From assembly GCA_020746835.1 (NCBI GenBank), contig JAGPNK010000023.1:186001-250000 (forward strand): a DNA stretch of 64,000 nucleotides, written 5' to 3'. Position 1 is the stretch's first letter, and each line of letters starts with the position of its first letter. Below the pieces are notes generated by a model that worked only from the letters and a program-made list of their open reading frames with translations, had not been told where the DNA came from and searched no databases. Positions 45,728 to 56,624 of this stretch are shown here, piece by piece. The stretch comes from Stachybotrys elegans. Its lineage: Eukaryota; Ascomycota; Sordariomycetes; Hypocreales; Stachybotryaceae. A program made the position numbers and the translations under genes.

Positions 45728-47533
45728 ATGTTGCACGACCTCCTCCAGACAAACTCTATACTTCTGAACGCCTGCCTTGGCGTCGGGACTTTGCTCTTGG
45801 CGCATCGCTTCTGGGCCTTTAGCCTCAAAGCCTGGTTGTATCCATCCCAGCCAAAGGATCTGCCTTACTGGATCCCGTGTAAGAGAACCACCAAGCCTAT
45901 TTGCAAATTGGGACTAACAATGTAGTTATCGGTATGTTATAGTATTAAGAATCGCCGGGATACAGGACTAAGAAGTAAAGGGCATACGTTTGGCTTTTTC
46001 CAAAACTATGCGGGCCTTATCGAGCATGGCATGTACGTGATGAACCCTCGAGGTAAGGACGTGATGCGATAGATGGCTGACTTTGTCAAGGACTTATTTT
46101 GGTCGTGTAAGGAAGCCATTCACGATCCAGTTGCTGGGTAAGAAGCTCTATGTGTGCACAGACCCCGATAACGTCTCGGATATATTTGACGATGTCCACG
46201 GATTCAACTTTGATACCCACCTGACCAGTCTTTTGACCAACTTTGGAATTTCCCAAGACAGCTTAAGGCGAGCCTGGCATGAGCCGAAACCAGGCGATTG
46301 GTGCTACATCCCCAACAACCCAATCAACCCCAAGCAGAAGAGCTTAATACATTGCATGGAAGACATCTACAGGCTACAACTGCTCCCTGGCCAACACATG
46401 GACGATTGGTGTGCTTCATTTCTGGGCTCGGTACAGCGCTCAATGGCTACCATGGATGATATGCTGCCTTTCGCAACTACTGACAACTCAATTCCGGGCG
46501 TGAGGCAGGAAGCCCAACAAGTGACGCAAGCAAGGCTTTATGATATTGTTTCTTTCTTCAGCGTCCAAGCCACAGCTACAGCCATGTTTGGGTCATCTCT
46601 CTTCACCATCGCGCCTACGATTGTGAATGACATGCTTGCATTCAATAAGCATGTCTGGATGATTTTATTCCAACGCCCGAATATAATGGGCTTGCCAGTG
46701 GACGGACCACGACAGAGAATCATGCAGGCAATGAGAGACTACCTGCAGATACCGGTTGAGAAACGTCAGGATGCCTCGTGGGTTGTGCATCAGGTCGTGC
46801 GCGGAATGGAAATTGTTCAAATGGATTCGGAGTCCATCACGTCTATGCTACTCATGATACTCTGGGCGTACGTCTTCTTCCTTTCACACGAATCAGGTAG
46901 CTAACGTGTCTCTCAAGTGCCGTTTCCAATGAGCATAACAGTTGTTTCTGGCTCATCGCCTACATTTTGTACGACAAAGCGCTGTTCGAATCGGTGAAAG
47001 CTGAGACAGACGCCGCCTGGTCATCTGGCCAGCTGGACATCAAGTCCTTGCACATGAACTCCCCCAATCTAGACGCAGCCTTCAACGAGGTGCTGCGCCT
47101 CAAGAACTCAGCTGCGGCCGTACGCGTTGCAACAAACAAGTCGACAATCGGAGGGACGACTATTCCAGCTGGCAGCATGATTGTCATGCCATTTCGACAG
47201 CTTCACATGAACGAGAAGGTATGGGGCCCTAATGTCGCAGAGTTTGATCCCACCCGGTTTCTGCAGCGAAAATCGTGGGCTCGTTCTTCCTCCTTTCGCC
47301 CTTTTGGTGGCGGTTCAACTTTGTGCCCTGGCCAAGTATTGGCGAGACAAGAAGTATATGGCTTCGTGGCAATCTTGTTGAAGCGTTTTGATGTGGCCTT
47401 GGCTTTGAACGAGGCTAATGAGAAGCCTGAGTTTCCACACTTGAATACAGTTACGCCATCATTTGGTATCAATGGGCCTATGGAAGGGACTGATATCATT
47501 ATTAACATTGCAGAGTATGGCAAGACTACCTGA
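45728..47533 (+). CDS. CYP7/CYP8-like cytochrome P450 with a 6-nt micro-exon
   Basis: P450 of 533 residues of the oxysterol-hydroxylase/prostacyclin-synthase-like clan. Five exons: 45728-45878, 45926-45931 (six nucleotides), 45981-46032, 46091-46867, 46918-47533. The micro-exon completes the conserved Y-W-I-P-F-I-G-H-T-F segment. It is flanked by GTAAGA...TAG and GTATGT...AAG introns of 47 and 49 nt. The N-terminal anchor is around L-L-N-A-C-L-G-V-G-T-L-L-L. The I-helix region reads W-A-A-V-S-N-E-H-N-S-C-F-W, lacking the usual A-G-x-D/E-T-T as in CYP7/8. ExxR is N-E-V-L-R-L. The haem loop F-G-G-G-S-T-L-C-P-G has Cys but Thr at the Arg position, normal for this clan. Such enzymes often modify steroid- or terpenoid-like substrates. 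Confidence 0.85.
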
Positions 47534-48451
47534 GTTGAACAGCTAACTATTAGAATAGCTTGGATCGGCAATCTCTGGATCATGTTCCATATTGCGATTT
47601 GACATATCAGTCTATAAATCTCGCTCCCTCTCGTCTCATTACTGATCCCAGTGCATGTTGTAGTGATAATGCAGTGATTCGATAGGGCATTGTTCATTGA
47701 CTAAATCTCTTAACTTGCTCACCCTCCAATCAACGACATTGTTGGCCCAGAAGAGTGAACCTGCGACGCCACCAACCGACAGCAGCATATCAAAGAATCT
47801 GGTCTTTCCAACAACCCTTGGTGGCCACGGCCTATGAGAGGTGAGTGTTCCGTCTTGGCTGAGTGTGCGTCCAACTGCATGTCTGGAACGCCCGCAGACA
47901 TCATGTGCGGAGAAAAGACCTGCTCCACTGCTTACGGAGTGATGACTCGTATACATCTGCAAAAGTCCCAATTACACTTGGGGGCCGCAGCCTGTTAGAG
48001 GTGGGTGTTCCGTCCTGGGTAACGGTGCGTCCAGCTAACTGCATGACTATCTGTAGCGCCTGCAGACACAGCGTCGCAATGTGCTGACGGATGGACCCAA
48101 AGCGCGCCACATCCACGTTTCACTGCTTGTGGTGTGATAATTTGTATCCACACCTGCCGGCTAAATCGACCGTGCCGTAGTTTGGGTAGCTGAACCAACA
48201 CTTCTCGTTCTGGGCTGTGCTGATGCCCAAGCCCCTTGATCACGACTCGTTCCCTGGACTCTTGTCCATTTCCCCTCCTATCTAGCCTCTGCTCTTGTAA
48301 TCCCGTGCCTCTTCCCCATCGGCCTCCTCTGTTTATTCTTTATGTGAAACATTTTGTGAGAATCAATCAGTGATAGAGTGGTAAGAATCATGCCAATCGC
48401 TCAGACGGCCTTTTCTTTCTCGTCACTTTGGTCTGCATGAGAACAATAGCG
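47534..48451. other. intergenic region with a diverged direct repeat
   Basis: About 900 bp with no gene. Holds the direct repeat pair described separately. Confidence 0.5.
47821..48083 (+). repeat. diverged direct repeat pair, about 160 bp apart
   Basis: The segment at 47821-47910 (AGAGGTGAGTGTTCCGTC, GTGCGTCCA..ACTGCATG, GCCCGCAGACA) recurs with substitutions and small gaps at 47978-48083 (AGAGGTGGGTGTTCCGTC, GTGCGTCCAGCTAACTGCAT, GCCTGCAGACA). No coding explanation was found. Confidence 0.65.
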
Positions 48452-48965
48452 TACAAGCAGCCGCCCCTTGGCTGCATTAGCATCGGATTTATGCTCGTGG
48501 GCGGTATTACCCCTTATTGGACATGGGAACTCTCATCTGCCTGCCTCTTGTTGTGGGCTTCTGGGTTTAGGGTTCGCTGTGCCTTTCAGCAGCCTGTTCA
48601 TTGTTTGGCTTGCTCGTCAGCTCAGCCTCGTGTTCCCCTATGGCACCGCTCTGCATTCCACCTCCAATGGTGCCACGGTCTCCAACCAGTCACGTGACAA
48701 CACCGGGGCCATTCTCATCACCTTTTTCCTCTCTCTCGTCTGGGGCGTTGCAAGTTGCGAGTCTTGGTCTACAAGTAGGGAAGCCATAGCATCATTGCGG
48801 CTGTCTACTTATGCTGGCTGTCATGTTGTGTGCTCCCTCAATAATCGGAAGGGCATGCTCCTTGATATGAACGTCTCTGGCTCGTTTATCCTAGGGTCTG
48901 TACTCGCATGTGGTGTCAGGCCTATCGTTGTATACTCTGGTGATGCCATCGGCATACCCGGTTAA
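48452..48965 (+). pseudogene. fragment resembling an OPT-family transporter
   Basis: A plus-strand frame contains G-L-G-F-A-V-P-F-S-S-L-F-I-V followed by R-Q-L-S-L-V-F-P-Y-G-T-A-L, similar in order and spacing to the F-A-V-P-L-R and L-x-F-P-S-G-T-A-T blocks of oligopeptide transporters, with hydrophobic segments either side. The frame ends at 48965, and the downstream sequence to about 49.5 kb has only short hydrophobic frames. Only a few hundred of more than 2000 coding bases remain. The family call is tentative. Confidence 0.38.
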
Positions 48966-49751
48966 TTTCCTGCCTATCCTGATCTTGTTGCGCACATTGA
49001 CTTTATCCCGAAGAGGTTCACAACCCCACGGATCCTGAGTTTTGCTTCGTAAACATTACTTGGAGTCCAGGAGGTGACATCGCCATCTCCCAAGAGCATC
49101 TGTTTCGTCAGCGCCTGCTGGACGCGCTCAGCACCCGCTCAGGCCTCTTACCCCCCGAGGCCGCCAAGCACACCTCCAGCTCATCAAGATCGAACGTGAA
49201 AGCCAGGGTGCGCTGTGAATTACAATATATTTCTTTACGCAGCTTGTGTAGTTCTGCGCCATTGACCGGTACGCATTGTATTTACTGTCATTTGGTATCT
49301 ACGGCTTCTTCCAGTTGCCGTCGCATGTTCCCGGCGAGGTGACATACTACACCAAGAATAACTCGTGTCAGGTCATTTGGTCTCAGAGGTCTGCAGATAA
49401 CTCGGCATTGGCCACTTTCATTACTGGTCTCCCGGATCTTGTGATTGAAGGTCCGGGGATTCTGCCAGCTTCGTGAACACCCTGCTCTAACAGAAGCGTT
49501 TTATTCACTATCCCTGGATTCTTCGTTTCATACTACTCATTGGGCTCTCCCGCTGGTCCGATTATGTTTCTGAGCGGTCGAGGTGGATGCTCCGCAAGGC
49601 TGAGAGCTGGGCGCGATATAGTTGCTGGGGCTACTGGCAGGGACACGAGCTCGGATCCAGCAGTGAAACATCACTGGAATCACTGCGGCAGATCTATCAA
49701 GGGGTTGGGTGCTGGGCGGCTGCGTCGGCCGGAATCGCTCGGAACTTCCCT

Positions 49752-50231
49752 GGTGCACTAGAGTTGGGAATATTGAGGAGGCAATGAAGGCAACTGAGCA
49801 AAGTCCCAAGACGGAGGCCAAGGACGTGGGCGATGAGGACTTGGTACAAGTAAAGACACTGATCAAGTTGATCTCGACGCGGATAACGGCTTTGGCCATT
49901 GAAGTCGAGTACATGCAAGAGCGCGCCATGAGGCTGCTCTCTGTGCTATGTGTTCTCTACAGCCGCCCTTACTATGGCGTAAAGCTGACATTTACTTGGG
50001 TGTTTAGCTTGATTGCCCAAGTGGAAGCATCGACTAGCCTTAGAATAGCCGCCTCGGCAAAAGAGGTAGTAAATCGATGAAGGTAGTGGCATTGATGACG
50101 CTCGTGTTTCTGCCAGGGACATTTTTCGCTACGCCCCTTGCTCTGCCAACACTTCACTGGAAAAAGGATGAGGTCGTGACTCCTCAGTTTTGGACATATT
50201 GGGCATTTACTGCTCCTGTACTTTCATCTTG
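49752..50231 (+). pseudogene. C-terminal relic of a CorA-like membrane protein
   Basis: The plus-strand sequence matches the C-terminus of fungal CorA-like proteins: a coiled-coil L-V-Q-V-K-T-L-I-K-L-I-S-T-R-I-T-A-L with E-V-E-Y-M-Q-E-R, a probable 57-nt intron at about 49948-50006, S-L-I-A-Q-V-E-A-S-T-S-L-R-I-A, and, after a one-base shift near 50077, the transmembrane M-K-V-V-A-L-M-T-L-V-F-L-P-G-T-F-F-A (a G-x-N-like position is not conserved) and F-W-T-Y-W-A-F-T. The upstream half is not recognisable and the end is cut off by a stop. Probably a decayed gene. Confidence 0.55.
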
Positions 50232-51006
50232 ATCACACTGTTTATGGGACGTCGTTCCACGTGGGAGTATTGGGAGTATTTATTTTGCAGAGGCCGCAAG
50301 ACTTGAAATCGAACCGTCGTATTGATGGTATAGAAACGAGACCAAGTACTAAGTAGCCAAGAGAGGGTTGCACTAAGTAATTGGTTTCACTAATAGGTCT
50401 AAATACTCTTCCGAGGACCTCCTCTAGGGCCTTGATCATGGTAGAAACTTCATCCACTGGAATGGCTATATCAGCTGATGCCATGTTCAAGCATGGGTGG
50501 ATTCGTGATAAACACTCGCCTGTATTTTAATGACGGTAAAAATCGAATTTGCGACATGGTAATTAGGCTCTTAGGAGCCCGCATTTACATAAGGTTGGAT
50601 TGATACGGACCATTGCAACGGGGAAGATAATTATGTTGTTGGATTTACCCTCTCTCTCGGAGGATTTCCCATGAATCTCACTCCTGATGACTAAATCAGG
50701 ATATTGATGTGTCAAGGTTCAACACCCAACATGGCTGCCTGACCGGCTGCCTAAGCCTACGCCACAGGTCCAGCTGCCTTCCCTTCTTCCTTATCCCTGC
50801 CAGTCGAAGCCTTCATGTCTTGCGCAAATTTACCTACAACAACCATCGAAGTTACTCAGCTGGGGTAGGAAAGCTAACTCTTCTAACGGTTTTAGTCTGT
50901 TTGCCTGGAAATATTGCAATTGACTCCGCCAGCAAGATCGAGAGATCTCCCGTCATCCTCTGAGTCTAAGCAGTTCCTCCCTGCCTCTTCATCCCCCAGC
51001 TTTGCT
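50232..51006. other. intergenic region, no gene seen
   Basis: About 775 bp upstream of the intact HET gene, presumably its promoter. The frame open from 50914 shows no homology before the ATG at 51007. Confidence 0.5.
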
Positions 51007-53096
51007 ATGGCTCTCTACGATAAGCTTCCAACACCAACCTCAATCCGCCTACTTCGCATCGAGGCTCACCCAGGAACCGAGGTGACATGCACACTATCAG
51101 TTTACTCCCTTTCGAACCAGCCGACGTACAACGCGCTTTCTTACACATGGGCTAGCCCCAGTTCTGAGGCCATGGCCCAAGAGGTCAATGCAGACGAATT
51201 CTGCCCTATTACCCTCAACGGCTTGCCCACCATGGTGACGCGCAACCTATCCGACTTCCTCCATTGTTTCAAGTCCTCAAAACAGGAGGACAAAAACGGT
51301 CTACTATGGATCGACGCTGTTTGTATCAACCAAAGCGACGTGGGGGAGAAAACGCACCAGGTTCGCTTGATGGCCCAGATCTATCGCCAAGCGACAACGG
51401 TATATGTTTGGCTTGGAAAACAGCTATCGAATGAAAGTGCGATAGACACATTGAGTCTACTCGCCGTGATTTGCGAGATGTGTTCTCGGGTCGACAAAGA
51501 TGTGGATGCTTGGGATTGCGCGTCACCTATGCTCATGAAGCGTGCTTCAGATGGTGAGGTGCTGCCTCCTTCTTTTGGCATACCTTGGGGAGAACGAAGA
51601 AAGATCCTCTCGTTTTTACGCAGAACATGGTTCTCCAGAATTTGGATCGTCCAGGAAGTTGTTGTTGCCAAATCAGTCTCTATGCTGTGGGGTGACATTT
51701 TCATCCCGTGGGACCTTGCTGTAAAGGCCGCATCTTACATTGAGACGACGGCTCTAGGAGACTACATAAAGGCAGCTGGAGAGATCGATTGTCACACGGA
51801 ACGTGGATGCGACGGTGAGTTCCGGTCAGCCACAACTCGGGAATCGGTCTAACAACCGGATCCATAGACACCTTCGAACACTATCACGACGCACCCAGCC
51901 GAGTGGACTTGGGGAACATTATCGAAATTGCGAGGCTTCGTGACAGATACCAGAAAGGAGAGTCAATAACATTGGCGGAGGCTATCCAGTCAACTTGGCA
52001 ATTCAAGGCAACGGATAAGAGAGACTTGATTTTTGCGCTGTTGGGCATCGTTGGAATGATCAGCCCAGTCGATGCTGCAGATGATCTGGTTGTTGACTAT
52101 GCACTACCCGAGGAATCCGTCTTCAAACAAACGGCTCGGTATCTGTGGAAAGTAGAAAGGAGTTACGGGACGATGCTTGACGCAGTTGTTACTGATCCTT
52201 CGGCACCTACTACAGGGAACCTGCCATCGTGGCAGCCTGACTATCGCCTCAGGAGGCGGTCCCCATTGGCAATTTGGGCCACGCGACCTGGCTCATGCTT
52301 TGGCATCAATCCTAAAGATATCTTTACACCCGAAGCGAGTGGGTGGCAAGGGGATCTCATGACAACCGGAAGGTTGACAGTCGGGGCTGTCTATGTCGAT
52401 CAAGTTGAAAAATGCGGCGAACCGATCAAGCAGTGGCGCACATCTGGCGGCTTTTCCAAGTCGTTGGAAATCATACTTGAAATGAACAAGATCTATTACA
52501 ACGGGCAACATCGACTCGAAGTCTTCTGGAGAACTTTAATCTGCAATATCTGGCCGAGTGGACCGGTGATTCCGGCACCCGCAGATGCAGCAGCTTGCTT
52601 CAAGGGTTGGATCTTATGCACCTACTTTGCATCCTACCATAGCGCCACAATGGAGGGTCTATCTCCTAATCCATTACCGGCGTATCTGATCGAAGGCCTC
52701 CGGGATGAAGAATACGATGTCATTCCGAACGTCTTCCAGTTTGCCGTACTACCCAACCCTCGTTCTCGATCAACGGATGTCTTACAGCCTGGGGCATCTT
52801 TCCATCATGCGGTGCAGCACTTCGAGGACATGCAACTCTTTGTGACGAAGAAAGGCTACCTGGGATTGGGCCCAGCTACTCTTCAACCAGGAGATAAGAT
52901 ATGGTGTACTGGGTTTTCGAAATGGCTTTATGCGCTGCGTGAGTCGCCGAGTGGCAAGTCGCCGAGTTCCAAGCAATTAGTTGGGGCTGTCTACGTCCAC
53001 GACCTCTGCAATGGAAATTATGCAGACATGATTGCGGATGGTCTAGGATACAAGAGTAAGAAGTTCGTTCGTTGGGACGTCATATCGATTTCATAA
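51007..53096 (+). CDS. HET-domain (heterokaryon incompatibility-type) protein
   Basis: Intact 678-residue HET protein from exons 51007-51814 and 51868-53096 (53-nt intron). In vegetative incompatibility such proteins act as intracellular triggers of non-self cell death; here the role is inferred from family only. Domain motifs in order: I-R-L-L-R-I near residue 15, Y-N-A-L-S-Y-T-W-A-S, L-W-I-D-A-V-C-I-N-Q near residue 100, Q-V-R-L-M-A-Q-I-Y-R-Q-A, V-Y-V-W-L-G, and W-F-S-R-I-W-I-V-Q-E-V near residue 210. Past the domain: the D-K-R-D-L-I-F-A-L-L-G-I signature (about residue 305) and the C-terminal F-V-T-K-K-G-Y-L-G-L-G-P...P-G-D-K-I block. No NACHT, ankyrin or WD repeats. The usual G-D-P after Y-T-W is A-S-P here. 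Confidence 0.88.
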
Positions 53097-54057
53097 CCAG
53101 TTCCTCCCTCTCGTCAATTGCATGACCAAGCAGTTTGATACTTTTTAGTTGTTGAATTGGGGATAATGCAGACACAACCTATGTGGATGAAATGGTTCAC
53201 AGGTGTATGGCAAATCCACGATCTGTGATGTTGGTTGTTGTTCCCCGTAACGTCGAAATTGCCAACCAGAATTATCCAAAAGGCTAAAGACCTCGACCCC
53301 GACGGAAACAGGACTTTCGGAGTGCACACCAAGCCGGATCTAGTAGACCTCGGTGCAGAGATGACGGTGGTCAAGGTCATCGAGGGTAACGCCAGAAGTT
53401 AAAGCCTTTTTGGCATCTGCTACGCAACCAAGCGACGTTCTTAAACCTGCCAGATCCCGATATATGGCTTAGGCGAATCTTCGGATCAGTGACCCCTGAT
53501 ATTTCATGATTTTTCTGCTCAAAAAGAGGCTCCCAGACAGTACACGCTCTTTTTGTAGCGGTGCCGTTCGTGTATTCGGGTAGAGGATGAAAGAAGTGCT
53601 TGTCTGTCGAATACTCAACCAATTGTCCGTTTGCTGGTTGCGTCAGGCAGAGGTTGTATGCTCCTACGACGGTTTAGACCTAAGTCTTTACAAATTGTTA
53701 TCTAACGATCTAATATTATCTTTATTGTTCGAGGGGCCTCCTCGAAGTCGCTGGTCTGTATCCCTTTGCGGCAGACGAATGGGACATCCGTATAGTTTCG
53801 AAGGCAAAGTGGCAGAAATGCCCACTGTATCTTTGGTAAGTCTGTTCTATGGGCTACACGATGCAATTCTATAGTAAGTTATAGTTTGGTTGCAACTTGG
53901 GGCTATTTTAATAACTATTATAATTAGTCTGTATTATCTGAAATATAAGTGCTACCTACTACATTAACACTACTTATTAAACTCCCTTCTCCCACCTAAA
54001 ACCCCTGACAGAGTTTGTACTCTTGGTACACTCTACTATATAACCTATACGCTTTAT
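53097..54057. other. intergenic region with repeat A and an AT-rich patch
   Basis: No gene. A repeat A copy lies at 53684-53796, followed by strongly AT-rich sequence at about 53870-54060 just downstream of the hydrolase stop codon. Confidence 0.5.
53684..53796 (+). repeat. dispersed repeat A, diverged copy
   Basis: Shares AATTGTTATCTA, GGCCTCCTCGAAGTC and TGGTCTGTATCCC with copies at 21610 and 60250. C-to-T-type differences (for example TCTAATATTATC against TCTGATATTGTC) would fit RIP. Confidence 0.65.
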
Positions 54058-54948
54058 CTACAGCCGCGTAGACTGCGCGCTCAAGAAGGGCATAACAGCC
54101 TCAATGACACCGTCTAGGTTCTCAGGGAAGAGGGCGTGCGATGCATTTTTAATGACAACTGAGATGGCGCGGTTGGGGTAGAGGGTAGCAGTTGTGTTCC
54201 ACTGGTCCTCGGGCTGGAATGGGTCGTCGGCAGGGATCAGCTCGAGGACCTGTGTCGAGTCGGCGCCGGCCCAAAAGCTGGTCAGGTCGCCTGCGCCGAG
54301 GATGGCGCCGTGCTCCATGGCGAGGGTCTCGGGATACCATCCATCGAGCCAGATGTGGCCGTCGTGGCCAGGCGCGAAGAATGCCTTTTGGAGTGCGGCG
54401 AGGCGGTCGGAGATGGGCAGGCTGGTGTTGCCTGCGACAAAGGGTAGGCCGGCAATGTCCTTGGGGATGTCTTGGCCACCGGGACTGGCGACGACAATGG
54501 CGGGAACCTTGTCCGGGTAGTTGAGGGCGATGCGCTTGGTGACAAAGGTACCAAAGGCGTGTCCCAGGACAATGGCACGGCCACCAGCCAAGGTGTCAAT
54601 CACGTCCGCTACGTCGGACGCCAGGCTGTCCAGGGTGACGTTGGACATGGGACCGGTGGAACCCAGGGTCCCACGGGGCTGGGGACGCAACACCAGATAG
54701 CCGGCGTTGACAAGGGCGGAGCTCAGTCCGTTGAAGTCATCTCCTCCGTCTCGGCCATAAGACGGGACAACGACGATAGCCGGGCCGCTGCCCTGGACCA
54801 AGACGCGGGTGGAGACAGGGCCGCTCTGTACGTATTGTGAAGGCCATTCGAGGTCTTCCGTGGTGATAGGCACTGCGCACGTGGCTGGTACATTGGCCAG
54901 GCCCAAGAGGCCAGCGACGAAGAGGGAGGAGAAATCGTTGTGGAGCAT
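54058..54948 (-). CDS. secreted alpha/beta-hydrolase with Ala at the nucleophile
   Basis: Single-exon protein of 296 residues. The ATG at 54948 opens onto a signal peptide (S-S-L-F-V-A-G-L-L-G-L-A-N-V-P-A-T-C-A); an upstream in-frame ATG at 55047 would bury it. The alpha/beta-hydrolase fold shows in I-V-V-V-P-S-Y-G-R-D-G, R-P-Q-P-R-G, and I-V-L-G-H-A-F-G-T-F. That last motif is the nucleophile elbow G-x-S-x-G, in which the Ser is Ala. The C-terminal His in N-A-S-H-A-L-F-P-E is at the right place for the triad, and acidic residues occur in I-P-A-D-D-P. With the nucleophile missing it may be non-catalytic or use another mechanism; similar G-H-A-F-G proteins seem to exist in other fungi, from memory. 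Confidence 0.8.
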   Translation of the reverse strand: MLHNDFSSLFVAGLLGLANVPATCAVPITTEDLEWPSQYVQSGPVSTRVLVQGSGPAIVVVPSYGRDGGDDFNGLSSALVNAGYLVLRPQPRGTLGSTGPMSNVTLDSLASDVADVIDTLAGGRAIVLGHAFGTFVTKRIALNYPDKVPAIVVASPGGQDIPKDIAGLPFVAGNTSLPISDRLAALQKAFFAPGHDGHIWLDGWYPETLAMEHGAILGAGDLTSFWAGADSTQVLELIPADDPFQPEDQWNTTATLYPNRAISVVIKNASHALFPENLDGVIEAVMPFLSAQSTRL

Positions 54949-56339
54949 GTTGGATGACTGTTGCAGTGCGTGGTGGCAGGCGAGGAGTGTGTGTGTGCGT
55001 TTGTTGTTGAGTTGTCTGGTCTCTTGGAGTGGTGTGAGAGAGGGCATTCACCGTCCTTAAGTACGTTTGGAGCAAGACATAGCCCGTTGTCGGCGCACCG
55101 TTCAAGTCAAGGTCAGCACAGTGACGCAATGAACTGCGCAAATGCATCGTGAGCTTCAGGAGGATCTGTTGAAAGAGATCCATATGCCGGAGCGGCCCAT
55201 GCACACCGATCTCGCTCTGTTTCGGCAATTCTGAAGGCTTCGTGTTGACTGGCTACCCTTCGTAAAGGCCTGATTAGGAAGGATGGCTTTGGTCAAGCGG
55301 GTCGAGGATGCAGTTCTAACCCACGGACAAGTGTGGACTGTCGGGTAACCGGAGGCTGCATAATGACGTAGAGTCCCTTCTCCTGGGGAGACTCCAAGCG
55401 TCGAACAAACGCAGCACGCCGCTCAATAGCCATGCCATGTCGGAGGCTTCTGTATGCATATTCCTTGGTCTGAGAAAACCCGATGAATGACGAGGCATGG
55501 ACTGTGCCGGATATCCGCGTGTCCCGCTGACAGCACAGGTTGTCTGACGTGAATTCTCCATATCGTATACATCAAGTTTGGCAGAAATGCATTCGCCTTT
55601 CCCATGACCTCATTCCGAGAAATCGCTCATTGGTTTGGACCCACGACGGGAGACCGCTCAAGGGTCCTCGCTGTCTTCGCCGTGCTTGCCCCATGGTTCT
55701 AAAATAGCGCAGCTGCACCAATCAATCACCCCTCCACTGGCAAAGCGGCAACAGCTTGGCGTAACGACGAACTCGTACGCGCTTAGGACGACTGTTGCGG
55801 CGGGCGCCGGGACAGCAGTGCAGGAATCACATCGCCGACTTTTGTCCGTCGCCTTGTGTGTGTGTGTGTGTGTGTCAGAGAGAAAGTTGGTATAACTGCT
55901 TGGGTGACCGCCACTAATGGTTGTAGACTGGCTGCCATTCCAACTTCAATTTTACTTTGTCTAGCATTGTCGACTCTTATCTGGTTCATTGCTCCTTGTC
56001 ATCCCAAAGACGATGCTTAGTCCAATATATGAGACCCAGCTGGAGCGAGAAGTTCGACGGTAGTAAGATGACAGCTCGAGCAGCAACACCATTGGCGTTG
56101 TCTTGGACGGCCACTGACCTTGCCTACAAGAGAGCAGTCAGAGGCCAAGGCAGTGATGCATAACCACAGGTCTTGCGCGCCAGCCTTCCTGCATTAGCAT
56201 GCTTGTCTATCCGCTCACGCCCAACAGTCCCGTCGTTCCATCACCCACTCGCTGACAAACCCACACCCAAAATGTCCGCTCGTGTACGGCCTTCTGCTCT
56301 GACGCCACCGGCACGCAACTGGTGGCGCACGAGTTCCAC
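54949..56339. other. intergenic region, no supported gene
   Basis: About 1.4 kb containing a (TG)n microsatellite at 55855-55875 and only short frames. The right end may start the MFS relic. Confidence 0.45.
55855..55875. repeat. (TG)n microsatellite
   Basis: About ten and a half TG units without interruption. Confidence 0.95.
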
Positions 56340-56450
56340 GTGTCCATGCCGGTAGTTACCTGTACCTCTTCGGCTTTGGTATCGGACCTCTCCTCTGGGC
56401 GTCATTGAGCTTGGTGTACGACGGCGGCTGCCGGTTATGACCATATTATC
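56340..56450 (+). pseudogene. short relic of an MFS drug transporter
   Basis: About 30 codons read Y-L-Y-L-F-G-F-G-I-G-P-L-L-W-A-S-L-S, close to the helix 2 region of DHA1 multidrug transporters (G-P-L-x-W-A-P-L-S-E-x-Y-G). No other transporter sequence was recognised nearby. Confidence 0.45.
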
Positions 56451-56624
56451 GTTGCTGTCTGCTTCTAGTTTGCCACGGCAACAGCCGAGAACATTCATAA
56501 CTTCATGCTGGCCCGGTTTGGGCGCGTGCTTTGCCTCGAACACGGGCGGCATGTTGGGGGATTTGCACTCGGCGGAATGGAGAGCAATCACGACGGACAC
56601 TTGCAGACCAAGCAAGAATGAGGG

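Noticed and set aside
54737..55228. 163-codon minus-strand frame upstream of the hydrolase
   Set aside because: Overlaps the start of the real hydrolase in another frame; no homology recognised.
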